A DNA stretch of 64,000 nt from Lysinibacillus capsici (lineage in GTDB: Bacteria; Bacillota; Bacilli; Bacillales_A; Planococcaceae), in NCBI RefSeq assembly GCF_003367505.1, contig NZ_PXXX01000009.1, positions 285,691-349,690 on the forward strand. Reading direction: 5' to 3'. Within the stretch, counting starts at the first letter, position 1. Every line of letters starts with the position of its first letter. Of this stretch, positions 1 to 9,097 are shown one piece after another. The notes below the pieces were generated by a model that worked only from the letters and a program-made list of their open reading frames with translations, ran no database searches and was not told the DNA's origin. Made by a program: the position numbers and the translations under genes.

Positions 1-289
1 AATAAACGATCGCTTGCTCTATTTGATAAGGCTTTGCTTCATGTAATCCAGAGGCATTAATAAAGAGCCCCTCGCCTTGGTTCAAAACAAAAACGTCGGT
101 CCCCACTCGATACTGAGCACATCCCTTTTTTATAAAAACAAATTGTATTTCTTTATGCCAATGGAGAGGTAGAAAATCCATGCTTTCTAATCGCATAATC
201 GTTTCATACAAGGCTACTGGAAATTCTTTTGTTCCATGCAAGGTTAATTCTTGTAAATCCTTGGCAATTTTAATATGTGTTAACGGCAT
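1..289 (-). CDS. AraC-family regulator, N-terminal part (runs off window)
   Basis: The start codon (ATG) is at 287-289 on the minus strand and the frame stays open for 96 codons to the window edge, so the C-terminal part is missing. The visible portion reads like the cupin-type sensor domain of AraC/XylS regulators: a basic start, then LHWHKEIQFVFIKKG around residues 42-56 and a beta-rich stretch after it. The DNA-binding helix-turn-helix pair would lie outside the window. It is divergent from the EamA exporter at 396, a common regulator-transporter layout, so it may control that gene; this is inference. Confidence 0.72.
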   Translation of the reverse strand, partial: MPLTHIKIAKDLQELTLHGTKEFPVALYETIMRLESMDFLPLHWHKEIQFVFIKKGCAQYRVGTDVFVLNQGEGLFINASGLHEAKPYQIEQAIVY

Positions 290-395
290 CTCTAACACCT
301 CAATATATTGATATTTTATTGGATTAAATCGATATTTATTTCCACTTAGTCACTTTATAATCATCTTATATTGATAGTTTAGGAGATGTAAACAG

Positions 396-1313
396 ATGAA
401 TCAAATTATCCAAAATAAACGTACACTGGGCTTTCTACTAGTTATTCTTGGAGCAAGTTTCTGGGGAATCGGAGGGACCGTTGCCCAACGACTATTTCAG
501 CAGGACAATTTAGAGGTCGGCTGGCTTGTTTCTAGTCGTTTACTTTTAGCAGGTCTGTTACTAATAGCTATATATAAAATGACCCATCGGCATGAATCCA
601 TTTTCGTCATATGGCGCACAAAGCAAAATGCTTTTAGACAAATTTTATTTAGCCTACTCGGCATGCTTGCTGTCCAATACACCTATATGATGTCAATCGC
701 TATTGGTAATTCAGCTGTAGCCACATTATTGCAATATTTAGCACCACTGTTTATCATGGCTTATTACTTTCTAACGAGGCAAAGTCCATTGACAAAGCAG
801 GATGGTATAGCTGTGTCACTTACACTTGTGGGGACCTTTTTATTATTAACAAACGGTTCTTTTTCAACATTGTCCGTTCCTTTAATGGCTGTGTTATGGG
901 GTATCTTATCTGGTCTTTCTGTTGCATTTTATACCATTTATGCCGTCCCACTTTTACGGCAATTCCATTCATTACTAGTTGTCGGCTGGTCGATGATCAT
1001 CGGTGGTATAGTAATGAGTATAGCTCACCCACCATGGGCTATCGATCTATCTGATTGGACGTTTTCAACCATTGCCTATTTTCTCTTTATTGTTATTTTT
1101 GGGACAATGCTCGCTTTTTGGTTTTATATTGCTAGCTTGCACTATCTTTCACCAAAGGAGTCAAGCCTACTAGGTAGTCTTGAACCATTAATGGCTGTCA
1201 TCACAAGTGTTTGGTGGTTAAAGATTGCTTTTGGTGGCTATCAGTTTATTGGTACATTGCTAATTCTTCTTATGATTTTATACCTTACAGTATTTCAGAA
1301 AAAGCAAGCTTGA
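396..1313 (+). CDS. EamA/DMT-family transporter
   Basis: A 305-residue integral membrane protein with about ten hydrophobic helices arranged as two repeated five-helix EamA units, the normal size for the drug/metabolite transporter superfamily. The first half holds GASFWGIGGTVAQ near residue 20, typical of the family's first helix. TAGGAGATG sits 8-10 bases before the ATG. The substrate cannot be read from sequence; relatives export amino acids or small metabolites. It diverges from the AraC-type regulator gene. The exporter role is family knowledge and the substrate is unknown. Confidence 0.85.
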   Translation: MNQIIQNKRTLGFLLVILGASFWGIGGTVAQRLFQQDNLEVGWLVSSRLLLAGLLLIAIYKMTHRHESIFVIWRTKQNAFRQILFSLLGMLAVQYTYMMSIAIGNSAVATLLQYLAPLFIMAYYFLTRQSPLTKQDGIAVSLTLVGTFLLLTNGSFSTLSVPLMAVLWGILSGLSVAFYTIYAVPLLRQFHSLLVVGWSMIIGGIVMSIAHPPWAIDLSDWTFSTIAYFLFIVIFGTMLAFWFYIASLHYLSPKESSLLGSLEPLMAVITSVWWLKIAFGGYQFIGTLLILLMILYLTVFQKKQA

Positions 1314-1473
1314 AAACAGAAAATTAAGAGAGTTATGAATTTTAATAGTCAATACCTCCTATTACCGAGATAGTAATATATGAATTTATACATAAAATTT
1401 ACATATTTTATCTATCTTTTCTCCTTATTTGTCTACTATACTGAACATAACAACAGATATAAGGAGGTATTTT

Positions 1474-2523
1474 ATGGATAAAAAAGTTATTTTTTTCGAG
1501 GTGGAAGGCGGCACAGATAAAGGCCCAGATGGCTATCGCCCAGATACAATGCCAATGGTGGAAGCGCTACAGCAACGTAGACAGGATGCAGAGGTACTCT
1601 TCTTTGATATCACAAAAAAGCAGGAAATCTTTCACTATGTTAAGGAACATGGTATTGCCTATGTATCTCGCATTAACCCAGGCAACTTACAGCATGAGGA
1701 AGAGTACTTTGCTATGCTACGAGAGCTATGCCAAGCTGGCGTTATAGGGATGCCACATCCAGACGCCATGATTAGCTATGGTTCAAAAGACGTATTATCA
1801 AAACTGACGACAACAAATTTAGTACCTGATGATACATTTGCCTACTACACAATCGAAGCATTCAAAAAACAATTCCCTACTTCCTTAGCCTTAACAGAGC
1901 GTGTTTTGAAGCAAAATCGTGGTTCAACTGGAGAAGGTATTTGGCGTGTAAAATTGGTGGAACCGCTAGCAGAGGGTATCACTGAAGTGCCACTTGATGC
2001 ACAAATCAAATGTACTGAAGCAAAAGATAATCATGTAGAATATTGGCAGCTTAGCGACTTTATGACATTTTGTGAGCAGTATATTACAGGGACGAATGGT
2101 ATGTTAATCGATATGCGCTTTCTTCCAAGGATTACAGAAGGCGAAATCCGCTTATTCATGTTGCGCGATCATCCTGTACACGTCGTACATAAAAAACCAG
2201 CTGCTACCGAGGATGCCTTTAGTGCAACTCTATTCTCTGGCGCTCAATATCGCTATGACAAACCTGAAGACTGGCAAGAGCTGGTACAAAACTTTTTAAA
2301 GCAGCTCCCTCAAGTAACAAACCTACTAGGCAATTATGATTTACCGCTAATCTGGACAGCCGACTTTATGCTAGATACCAATGAAGTCGGAGAAGATTGC
2401 TATATTTTAGGTGAGATGAATTGTTCTTGTGTGGGCTTTACTTCAGAACTAGCATTAGCGCATGAAGTAGCAGAAGAAATTTTAGCTTGTTTAAAAGAGC
2501 ATACTGAGGCTATTGCGCAATAA
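1474..2523 (+). CDS. ATP-grasp-like protein, possibly Cj0069 family
   Basis: The frame opens at 1429, but AAGGAGGT at 1461-1468 fits the ATG at 1474, giving 349 residues beginning MDKKVIFFEVEGG. The middle carries a Gly/Ser-rich nucleotide-binding-like stretch (KQNRGSTGEGIW). The C-terminal part has LIWTADFML and GEMNCSCVGF, which look like the acidic metal-ligand end of an ATP-grasp fold. I tentatively place it with the Cj0069 family of uncharacterised proteins. The substrate and reaction are unknown. It stands alone and ends in a strong bidirectional terminator shared with the convergent LysE gene. Confidence 0.62.
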   Translation: MDKKVIFFEVEGGTDKGPDGYRPDTMPMVEALQQRRQDAEVLFFDITKKQEIFHYVKEHGIAYVSRINPGNLQHEEEYFAMLRELCQAGVIGMPHPDAMISYGSKDVLSKLTTTNLVPDDTFAYYTIEAFKKQFPTSLALTERVLKQNRGSTGEGIWRVKLVEPLAEGITEVPLDAQIKCTEAKDNHVEYWQLSDFMTFCEQYITGTNGMLIDMRFLPRITEGEIRLFMLRDHPVHVVHKKPAATEDAFSATLFSGAQYRYDKPEDWQELVQNFLKQLPQVTNLLGNYDLPLIWTADFMLDTNEVGEDCYILGEMNCSCVGFTSELALAHEVAEEILACLKEHTEAIAQ

Positions 2524-2554
2524 AAAAAGTGCGATCTTTAGGGATCGCACTTTT
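2524..2554. terminator. Bidirectional intrinsic terminator
   Basis: The stem GTGCGATC/GATCGCAC has a six-base loop, with A residues on the left and T residues on the right. It can terminate both the plus-strand ATP-grasp-like gene and the minus-strand LysE gene. Confidence 0.9.
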
Positions 2555-3186
2555 CATATATAAATCTTAATTCCTTGTATAAATTCATAGATAAAATAAC
2601 AAGCAAAACCAATCAATAAGAATCCTGCGACAATGGTAAATGTCCTAATCATCTTCCGATTCATAGCTTTACGAGTAACCGAGACAATGGTCAGCAAACC
2701 GATATCGTGGAGTAAAATTCCACTTAAAACACCAGCAGCAATAATTAAAAAGCTCGTTGACTCCCCTTGTCCATAAGATTTTGCTAGCACCACACCAAAT
2801 ACGTTGACCCAAAAAACAAGATTACCAGGCGAAATGGCCACTAGTAAGCCGTTAAAATAAGAGGCAAAAAACGATTTGGTTACTTTTTCTCCTGCCAATG
2901 TAATATCATGGTCAGCGTTCTTGATAGAATCATAGCCTAACAAGAATAAAAAGCCCGCTCCAATAATCCACATAGGTAGTTGAATTAAAGGCATAGCCAA
3001 GATGGAAGCTAGTCCCATATACAAAGCAAAAACCAATACAATATCAATGGTCATGCCACCAAGTCCAACTGCCCAGCCGTGCATAAAACCATTTTTGAGT
3101 CCTTGCTTTGTCATTTCTACTGTAATAGCTCCTACAGGCATGGCAATGGCAAGTCCTACCAATACATACGCTACATATAAACTCAA
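2554..3186 (-). CDS. LysE-family amino-acid exporter
   Basis: 210 residues with about six hydrophobic helices, the usual size for LysE/RhtB translocators. The start region carries the family pattern of a small-residue helix followed by GAITVEMTKQGLKNG, and the middle has SPGNLVFWVNVFG, similar to the NP/GN motif of LysE helix 4. The family exports amino acids or other small polar compounds; the exact substrate is not predictable. It is a single gene, convergent with the preceding gene and sharing its terminator. Confidence 0.85.
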   Translation of the reverse strand: MSLYVAYVLVGLAIAMPVGAITVEMTKQGLKNGFMHGWAVGLGGMTIDIVLVFALYMGLASILAMPLIQLPMWIIGAGFLFLLGYDSIKNADHDITLAGEKVTKSFFASYFNGLLVAISPGNLVFWVNVFGVVLAKSYGQGESTSFLIIAAGVLSGILLHDIGLLTIVSVTRKAMNRKMIRTFTIVAGFLLIGFACYFIYEFIQGIKIYI

Positions 3187-3288
3187 AAAAACACTTCTTT
3201 CATGTCATCGATAAGCTTCATACGTCCGTTTATGGTTTCACTATAGCATAATTATACTTGAAAGGAAATAATTATTAATAGATACCTG

Positions 3289-4032
3289 TTAGAGCATTTG
3301 CTTTTTCCATTGCGCTAACAAATCTTTTGACTTCTCCAAATCCAATTTCAATGTGACCTGCTTAGCTGTACAACGTTTTTTAGCTTTCTCCCATGCTTCT
3401 TCCAAGGCAGGTAAATAGCTTAAATTTTTTGTCGCTGCTACTAGCTGGAAAAATATATTACCTTGAATATAGTGCCAACGAGGATTCATTCCATCTAGGA
3501 GTATTGCTTCTTCAATCAGTCTTAATGCCAAATAAGGGCTACCTTCGTGACGATTTAAAAACTGTGCAAATGCTCCCCAATACAATGCCTTATTAGGCTG
3601 CAATTTGATTGCCTCCGCATACTGTACTGATGCCTTATCCTGTTCTTTTGCAAGGACATAATATTCTGCCATTGTATAATAGGCGTTCGCCTGCGCTTCT
3701 ATAGGTCCTGCTAATAATTCATCGACCACTTTACCAAATTGCTCATCATCCTGACTACCTATATAAGCTGCGAGAACATCTCGTTCTGGATACGAACCAT
3801 CTGTACGTTCCACACTTTGCTTTACTTTGTCATCAGTAGGCTGAGGCATATTTGCATACCCATTTGCCTCTAGCATTGCCACATGCTGCTGAATGACTTG
3901 ATAGGCCTCTTCTGCGATCGCTGTATCATTGCCCAATATTTCTTTAGCTAGTTGATAACTTTCCTTTACTTGACCACCCAAAAATAAGTCATTGACTTGT
4001 TGAACTTGCTCGTTCATTTGTTTTACCACCAT
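3289..4032 (-). CDS. Tetratricopeptide-repeat protein
   Basis: The open frame starts at a GTG (4044), but AAGGTGAGG sits just before the ATG at 4032, giving 247 residues. The sequence is soluble and helical. Repeated 34-residue TPR-like units are visible in the second half, for example AYYTMAEYYVLAKEQDKAS, the unit ending in AEAIKLQPNKALYWGAF, and the next containing LALRLIEEAILLDGMNP. TPR proteins hold other proteins together; no partner is indicated. It is monocistronic, between the LysE and chemoreceptor genes. Confidence 0.7.
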   Translation of the reverse strand: MVVKQMNEQVQQVNDLFLGGQVKESYQLAKEILGNDTAIAEEAYQVIQQHVAMLEANGYANMPQPTDDKVKQSVERTDGSYPERDVLAAYIGSQDDEQFGKVVDELLAGPIEAQANAYYTMAEYYVLAKEQDKASVQYAEAIKLQPNKALYWGAFAQFLNRHEGSPYLALRLIEEAILLDGMNPRWHYIQGNIFFQLVAATKNLSYLPALEEAWEKAKKRCTAKQVTLKLDLEKSKDLLAQWKKQML

Positions 4033-4122
4033 TAAAATCCTCACCTTCGCAAAAGAAAAATCTTATTGCTAGTTTACCATTTAAGTAGTATTAGCAAAAG
4101 CCAACATGTCCTAATCTTTCTA

Positions 4123-5835
4123 TTATTCTTTTAATTTAAACGCCTTTACATGCTGTTCGAGTGTGTGTGCCATGTGATTTGTTTCATTAGAGCCATGTGC
4201 CACCTCATCAATGCTTGCAGTTGTTTGCTGTGCTGCGACAGTAATCATATTCATCGTTTCTTCTATATCACGAATAGATTCTGTTAATTGTTGAATCATT
4301 TGCACAATACGTGTAGATTTTTCGTTTTCAGCGGTCATAGCATTAGAAATGGTAATCATTTCTTCTACTGTTGCAGCCACTGCTGTAGAAATATTTCCTA
4401 AAGATTGTGCTGTTAGACGTACTGTCTCTGTTCCTTTTTCAATATATTGCGTATTATCATTCGTAGATGACATGACCTGCTGCACATGCTTCATTATATC
4501 CTGAATAAGCTGTTCAACTTGCAATACCTCTTGATTAGATTGCTCAGCAAGCTTCCGTACTTCCTCAGCAACAATAGCAAAGCCTTTGCCATGCTCCCCT
4601 GCTCTAGCCGCTTCAATGGAAGCATTCAGTGCTAGCAAATTTGTTTGTGATGCGATGTTTGCAATAGACGTTGTAATCGTTTGAATTTTGGTTGCAGATG
4701 TAACTAAGTTTTCTACTGTTTGTTGTACCTCACCCGATCCGCTGTGGATTAATGCCATATCATTGCTTATATCTTTTGCTAGTCGCTCACCCTCTTTTGC
4801 TAATTCCATCGTTTGTCTAGCATTATCAGCACTGTTATTGGTATTGCTTTGAATCATTTGAAGGTCCTGCGCTAAAGAAGTAAGAACATCTGTCGCATTT
4901 TCAGCATGGTGCATCCCTGCCGTCACGGCACTTGTTACCTCTTCGATATTATTGGCGACACCTTGAATGGTATTGCTCATATCGTTCAAGGTGGAAGCGG
5001 TTTCATCTGCGTTATTCGTTAAAGTGTTAGAAGTGGAACGCATCGTCATAATCATATTTTGTAAATTAGCTGTCATTCGATTTAATGTATTCGCTAAATC
5101 CGCTACTTCATCTTTACTGTTAATTTTTGTTTCAGGTACAGCTAAATTACCATTGGCTATTTCTTTCGCCTGCTGAATCAGCACACTAATCGGTCTTACT
5201 TTACGACGAATTAAAAAGCCTGTAATGATGGAAGCAATTAGCATAGGGAAAATACTAATTAAAATCCCATTTCGTACAACATCCCATGTTCGCTCCTTCA
5301 CGATATTAGCATCAAAGTCGATGACACTAATGGCAATAATTTCTTTACTGGAATCATGGTCTTTAAAAATAGGGGCATAGCCAGATAAACGGTCCATCCC
5401 TGCATAGGTATAAGGCTGTGAATATGTTGGATGCTTATGTGTAAGCAACATATCAATAGCTTCTTTATCTAAATAAAATTGATCACCAGGGGCATAACCT
5501 TTTTCAGCCAAATGATCATCAAGCGCTAATAATGTGCCATCCAACGATAAAATATATTGTGTTTGGAAAATATCTTTATGATCTGTTGTCCAGTTCAAAT
5601 CGTTCCCAATGCTTTCCTGTACAGCCTTGTCGCCTTGAATGGCCTTGTCCAATTGTTGCGGATTGATCAAACCTGTCGTAATATTGGCACAGCCATAGGC
5701 CTCAACACCAGCAGCATCATAAAGTTTATTGTAAGCAGTTATGTATGTAGCGAACGAAGTAATCCCTAGCATCACCACTAAAATACCAGCGATAATCGTC
5801 CCAAGTTGAAAAGTTAATGAATTGCGTAATTTCAC
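4123..5835 (-). CDS. Methyl-accepting chemotaxis protein
   Basis: 570 residues with the full chemoreceptor layout. There is a membrane helix at about 10-32, an extracellular single-Cache-like sensor at about 35-185, a second helix at about 188-210, a HAMP linker, and a long cytoplasmic coiled coil. The kinase-control tip is clear: [18 protein letters not shown] followed by [19 protein letters not shown]. It would signal through CheW/CheA; a CheW-like gene lies about 4.4 kb away. The start is GTG, preceded by GGGGAGAGG. The ligand is unknown. Confidence 0.93.
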   Translation of the reverse strand: MKLRNSLTFQLGTIIAGILVVMLGITSFATYITAYNKLYDAAGVEAYGCANITTGLINPQQLDKAIQGDKAVQESIGNDLNWTTDHKDIFQTQYILSLDGTLLALDDHLAEKGYAPGDQFYLDKEAIDMLLTHKHPTYSQPYTYAGMDRLSGYAPIFKDHDSSKEIIAISVIDFDANIVKERTWDVVRNGILISIFPMLIASIITGFLIRRKVRPISVLIQQAKEIANGNLAVPETKINSKDEVADLANTLNRMTANLQNMIMTMRSTSNTLTNNADETASTLNDMSNTIQGVANNIEEVTSAVTAGMHHAENATDVLTSLAQDLQMIQSNTNNSADNARQTMELAKEGERLAKDISNDMALIHSGSGEVQQTVENLVTSATKIQTITTSIANIASQTNLLALNASIEAARAGEHGKGFAIVAEEVRKLAEQSNQEVLQVEQLIQDIMKHVQQVMSSTNDNTQYIEKGTETVRLTAQSLGNISTAVAATVEEMITISNAMTAENEKSTRIVQMIQQLTESIRDIEETMNMITVAAQQTTASIDEVAHGSNETNHMAHTLEQHVKAFKLKE

Positions 5836-5950
5836 GATCCATCCTCTCCCCTTTCTTGTAATAATCTATGAATATTCCTTTTGTGTTTCATCATACTACA
5901 AAAAGATGTATTAAAAAAGCATCTTTAATTATTCTAGTAAGATAAAAACA

Positions 5951-5979
5951 TTGGAAAAAGTTCTGAATTGTGCGATAAT
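5951..5979 (+). promoter_or_regulatory. Sigma-A-type promoter for the small membrane gene
   Basis: TTGGAA at 5951-5956 and GATAAT at 5974-5979 are separated by exactly 17 bases. They sit about 60 bases upstream of the start of the 68-residue membrane protein gene. Confidence 0.6.
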
Positions 5980-6037
5980 TGAAGTTAATTATCTTAAATC
6001 CTGAGCATTACCAATTCATCTAATAGGAGGGCTTGCT

Positions 6038-6244
6038 ATGAATAAACGCTTTCATCTAGTATCGATTGTTACAGGCAACTTGTTAACAATAGGGGCCATT
6101 TTTATTTATGCCATGCAAAGTCAAGTGGGAGTAGCCCTCAGTACGTATGCTCTTGTGATGGTTTTTTTTAGTACTTTGCTTGTGATTTTCTTCTATATAT
6201 GGGGGGAAGAAAAACAACAAGTATCCAATCGTTTTCTGAAATAA
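6038..6244 (+). CDS. Small two-helix membrane protein of unknown function
   Basis: 68 residues with two hydrophobic helices, about 8-27 and 34-53, and a short charged tail. TAGGAGGG precedes the ATG at good spacing, a sigma-A-like promoter lies upstream, and a hairpin with a T run lies downstream, so it looks like a complete single-gene unit. I do not recognise a family. A role in the membrane is inferred from hydrophobicity only. Confidence 0.7.
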   Translation: MNKRFHLVSIVTGNLLTIGAIFIYAMQSQVGVALSTYALVMVFFSTLLVIFFYIWGEEKQQVSNRFLK

Positions 6245-6298
6245 TATGCATCATTTTCCAGTACACAGATACCTGTAGCACGTTTAATGTGGTTCCTT

Positions 6299-6327
6299 CC
6301 CTTTCTATATGTAGAGGGATTTTTTTA
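6299..6327 (+). terminator. Intrinsic terminator after small membrane gene
   Basis: CCCT...CTA pairs with TAG...AGGG around a short loop and is followed by a run of seven T residues on the plus strand. Confidence 0.65.
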
Positions 6328-6611
6328 TGTAAAGTTAGTAGAAATGATTTAGTAGATGGTATCAAATCGTCAATCGGAAGAGATACTATGTCAAAACATT
6401 CATTTAGAAAAATATTTACTTGATGTCGTAGTATCTTGGATGAATTGTGATGAAACTTCACCAATTATTTAAGTCTATACAACAGCTATTTTTACTAAAA
6501 TGGCGTTGTAGATTTATTCATGATTCCCTTCTTTTCCGAGGCATTCCCCTCCGTATACGTCTAATTGTTGTAGAAAAATAAAATTTTTTGTAGAAAATTT
6601 TAAAACAATGA
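6328..6611. other. Intergenic stretch, no convincing gene
   Basis: This AT-rich stretch lies between the terminator of the small membrane gene and the promoter of the polyamine genes. Short frames exist on both strands, but none has a ribosome binding site or protein-like composition. I see no RNA motif here. Confidence 0.5.
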
Positions 6612-6640
6612 TTGAGTAGTATATCAATTTTCTGTATAAT
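6612..6640 (+). promoter_or_regulatory. Sigma-A promoter of the carboxy(nor)spermidine operon
   Basis: TTGAGT at 6612-6617 and a perfect TATAAT at 6635-6640 are separated by 17 bases. They lie 44 bases before the TTG start of the dehydrogenase gene. Confidence 0.8.
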
Positions 6641-6683
6641 CAGCTTGTTTGACAATACTTTATATGAACTTGGGGGTAGACAA

Positions 6684-7913
6684 TTGGGTAAAGCATTGAT
6701 TATCGGAGCTGGCGGAGTTGCCAGTGTTGTGGTACACAAGTGTGTTCAAAATTCGGACGTATTTGAGGAAATTTGTATCGCAAGTAGAACTGTTTCAAAA
6801 TGTGACGCTCTAAAAGAAAAACTAGACGGCGGAAAAACAAAAATTCATACTGCACAGGTAGACGCAGACAATACAGAAGAGGTTATTGAGCTTATTAAAG
6901 CTTTCGGACCAGATGTAGTGATTAACGTGGCTCTACCTTATCAGGACTTAACGATTATGGATGCTTGCTTAGCGACAGGTGTGCACTATGTGGATACTGC
7001 AAACTACGAGCCACCTGAAACGGCAAAATTTGAATATAAATGGCAATGGGCTTATAAAGAGAAGTTTGAAAAAGCTGGCTTAACTGCATTACTTGGAAGC
7101 GGTTTTGACCCAGGTGTAACAGGCGTTTTCACAGCTCATGCACAAAAACATGAATTTGATGAAATCCACTATATCGATATCGTGGATGCCAATGCGGGAG
7201 ATCATGGATATCATTTCGCAACAAACTTCAACCCAGAAATTAACATTCGTGAAATTACAGCGAATGGTCGTTACTGGAAAGAAGGCGAGTGGATTGAAAC
7301 TGCACCACTTGAGAAAAAAGAAGTGTATAACCTACCTGAAATCGGACCAAAAGATATTTACCTTCTATACCATGAAGAGCTTGAATCCCTTGCAAAAAAT
7401 ATCAAAGGTTTAAAACAAATCCGCTTCTGGATGACGTTCTCTGAAAAATACTTAACACACTTAAAAGTGTTAGAAAACGTAGGTATGACATCAATTGAGC
7501 CAATCGAATTCGAAGGGCAAATGATTCAACCAATCCACTTCCTTAAAGCGGTATTACCAGATCCAGCTTCACTTGGACCACGTACAAAAGGTAAAACAAA
7601 CATCGGTTGTATCATTCGCGGTCTGAAAGATGGCAAAGAAAAAACGTACTATGTGTACAACGTATGTGACCACGAAGAGTGCTACAACGAGGTTGGTTCA
7701 CAAGCGATTTCTTACACAACTGGCGTACCAGCTATGATCGGTGCAATGCTTGTGATGAACGGTGAATGGCGTAAACCAGGTGTATGGAATGTGGAAGATT
7801 TCAATCCAGATCCATTCATGGATGCACTAAATAAATGGGGTCTACCATGGCAAGAAAGCCATAACCCAGAATTATTAGACCTTGATTTAGATGCAAAGGA
7901 ATTAAGCCGATGA
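6684..7913 (+). CDS. Saccharopine dehydrogenase-like carboxy(nor)spermidine dehydrogenase
   Basis: The frame is open from 6612, but that would place the start inside the promoter. The ribosome site GGGGGT at 6672-6677 points to the TTG at 6684, giving 409 residues. The N-terminus is a Rossmann fold with GAGGVA at residues 8-13. Its partner gene, a carboxynorspermidine decarboxylase, overlaps it by four bases, which assigns this enzyme: it condenses aspartate beta-semialdehyde with a diamine (putrescine or diaminopropane) using NAD(P)H, giving carboxyspermidine or carboxynorspermidine. Which diamine is used cannot be read from sequence. Confidence 0.88.
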   Translation: MGKALIIGAGGVASVVVHKCVQNSDVFEEICIASRTVSKCDALKEKLDGGKTKIHTAQVDADNTEEVIELIKAFGPDVVINVALPYQDLTIMDACLATGVHYVDTANYEPPETAKFEYKWQWAYKEKFEKAGLTALLGSGFDPGVTGVFTAHAQKHEFDEIHYIDIVDANAGDHGYHFATNFNPEINIREITANGRYWKEGEWIETAPLEKKEVYNLPEIGPKDIYLLYHEELESLAKNIKGLKQIRFWMTFSEKYLTHLKVLENVGMTSIEPIEFEGQMIQPIHFLKAVLPDPASLGPRTKGKTNIGCIIRGLKDGKEKTYYVYNVCDHEECYNEVGSQAISYTTGVPAMIGAMLVMNGEWRKPGVWNVEDFNPDPFMDALNKWGLPWQESHNPELLDLDLDAKELSR

Positions 7914-9049
7914 AACCAATTGATTTTTCAAAAGTTCCATCCCCTTCTTATGTAGTGGATGAGCGATTATTAACAAAGAATCTTGAGCTTTTAAAATCAA
8001 TTCAAGATCGAACAGGCTGCCGCATTTTATTAGCCCTTAAAGGCTTCTCTATGCATTCAACATTCCCACTAGTAGGGGAATATTTAGCGGGCATTACATC
8101 TAGCTCACTGCATGAGGCACGTCTTGGCTATGAAAAAATGGGCAAAGAAGTTCACGTTTATGCACCTGCTTATATTGAGCATGAAATGGACGAGCTTCTA
8201 GGCTATGTGGATCACATCGTATTTAACTCATTTAACCAATGGGCTCAGTTCAAGGATAAAGTTAAATCTGCTGGTAAAACAATTGAATGTGGTATTCGTG
8301 TGAATCCTGAATACTCTGAAATTGAAACAGCTCTTTATGATCCTTGTTACACAAACTCTCGCCTTGGTACAACATTGGCTAACTTTGATAAATCACAGCT
8401 TGATGGTATCGATGGCTTACACTTCCATGCGATGTGTGAACAAAATTCTGATACACTAGAGCGTATTATTGAAGTAGTTGAGGAAAAATTTGGTGATGTT
8501 TTACACCAAATGAAATGGTTAAACTTCGGTGGCGGTCACCATATTACACGTGATGATTATGATGTAGAAAAACTTGTGAACATCATTAATTATATTCAAG
8601 AAAAGTATAACCTGCTTGTTTATCTTGAGCCAGGTGAAGCAGTAGCCCTTAATACAGGCTATTTAGTAGCAACGGTGCTAGATATTCAAGAAAATGGAAT
8701 GGATCTTGCTATTTTAGATACATCAGCAACATGTCACATGCCTGATGTACTTGAAATGCCTTACCGTCCAATGATTATTGGTTCTGGACAAGCAAATGAA
8801 TTAGCACACACATATCGCTTAGGCGGACTAACATGTCTAGCTGGTGATGTGATTGGCGATTATTCGTTTGAACAGCCATTAAAACCAGGTGATCGTCTTG
8901 TATTCACAGATATGGCTCATTATTCAATGGTGAAAAACCATATGTTTAACGGTGTCAACTTACCATCTATCGTTTCTTATAATGATGAAGAAGGTATTAA
9001 AGTCATTCGTGAATTTAAATTCGAGGACTACAGTGGTCGACTGTCCTAA
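7910..9049 (+). CDS. nspC: Carboxynorspermidine/carboxyspermidine decarboxylase
   Basis: 379 residues of the alanine-racemase-fold PLP decarboxylases. LALKGFSMHS places the PLP-binding lysine at residue 44. Later motifs include GLHFHAMCEQ, LNFGGGHHI and LEPGEAVAL, matching the NspC subgroup. It removes CO2 from carboxy(nor)spermidine to give (nor)spermidine, the second step after the dehydrogenase. The start overlaps the stop of the preceding gene as ATGA, so translation is coupled. A strong terminator follows. Together the two genes form a spermidine route that does not need S-adenosylmethionine. Confidence 0.93.
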   Translation: MKPIDFSKVPSPSYVVDERLLTKNLELLKSIQDRTGCRILLALKGFSMHSTFPLVGEYLAGITSSSLHEARLGYEKMGKEVHVYAPAYIEHEMDELLGYVDHIVFNSFNQWAQFKDKVKSAGKTIECGIRVNPEYSEIETALYDPCYTNSRLGTTLANFDKSQLDGIDGLHFHAMCEQNSDTLERIIEVVEEKFGDVLHQMKWLNFGGGHHITRDDYDVEKLVNIINYIQEKYNLLVYLEPGEAVALNTGYLVATVLDIQENGMDLAILDTSATCHMPDVLEMPYRPMIIGSGQANELAHTYRLGGLTCLAGDVIGDYSFEQPLKPGDRLVFTDMAHYSMVKNHMFNGVNLPSIVSYNDEEGIKVIREFKFEDYSGRLS

Positions 9050-9060
9050 TACCAATAGAA

Positions 9061-9097
9061 AAGCCCTTCCAGTTTAACACTGGAAGGACTTTTTTTA
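9061..9097. terminator. Bidirectional intrinsic terminator
   Basis: CTTCCAGT pairs with ACTGGAAG around a short loop, followed by seven T residues on the plus strand and a shorter T run on the minus strand. It serves nspC and the convergent secreted-protein gene. Confidence 0.9.

Noticed and set aside
5899..5926. Hairpin AAAGATG/CATCTTT between chemoreceptor and small membrane gene
   Set aside because: The stem is short and AT-rich, has no clear T run, and lies between divergent genes; likely chance.
6199..6423. Open frame of 74 codons overlapping the small membrane gene end
   Set aside because: It lacks a ribosome site, overlaps a better gene and crosses its terminator; composition is not protein-like.
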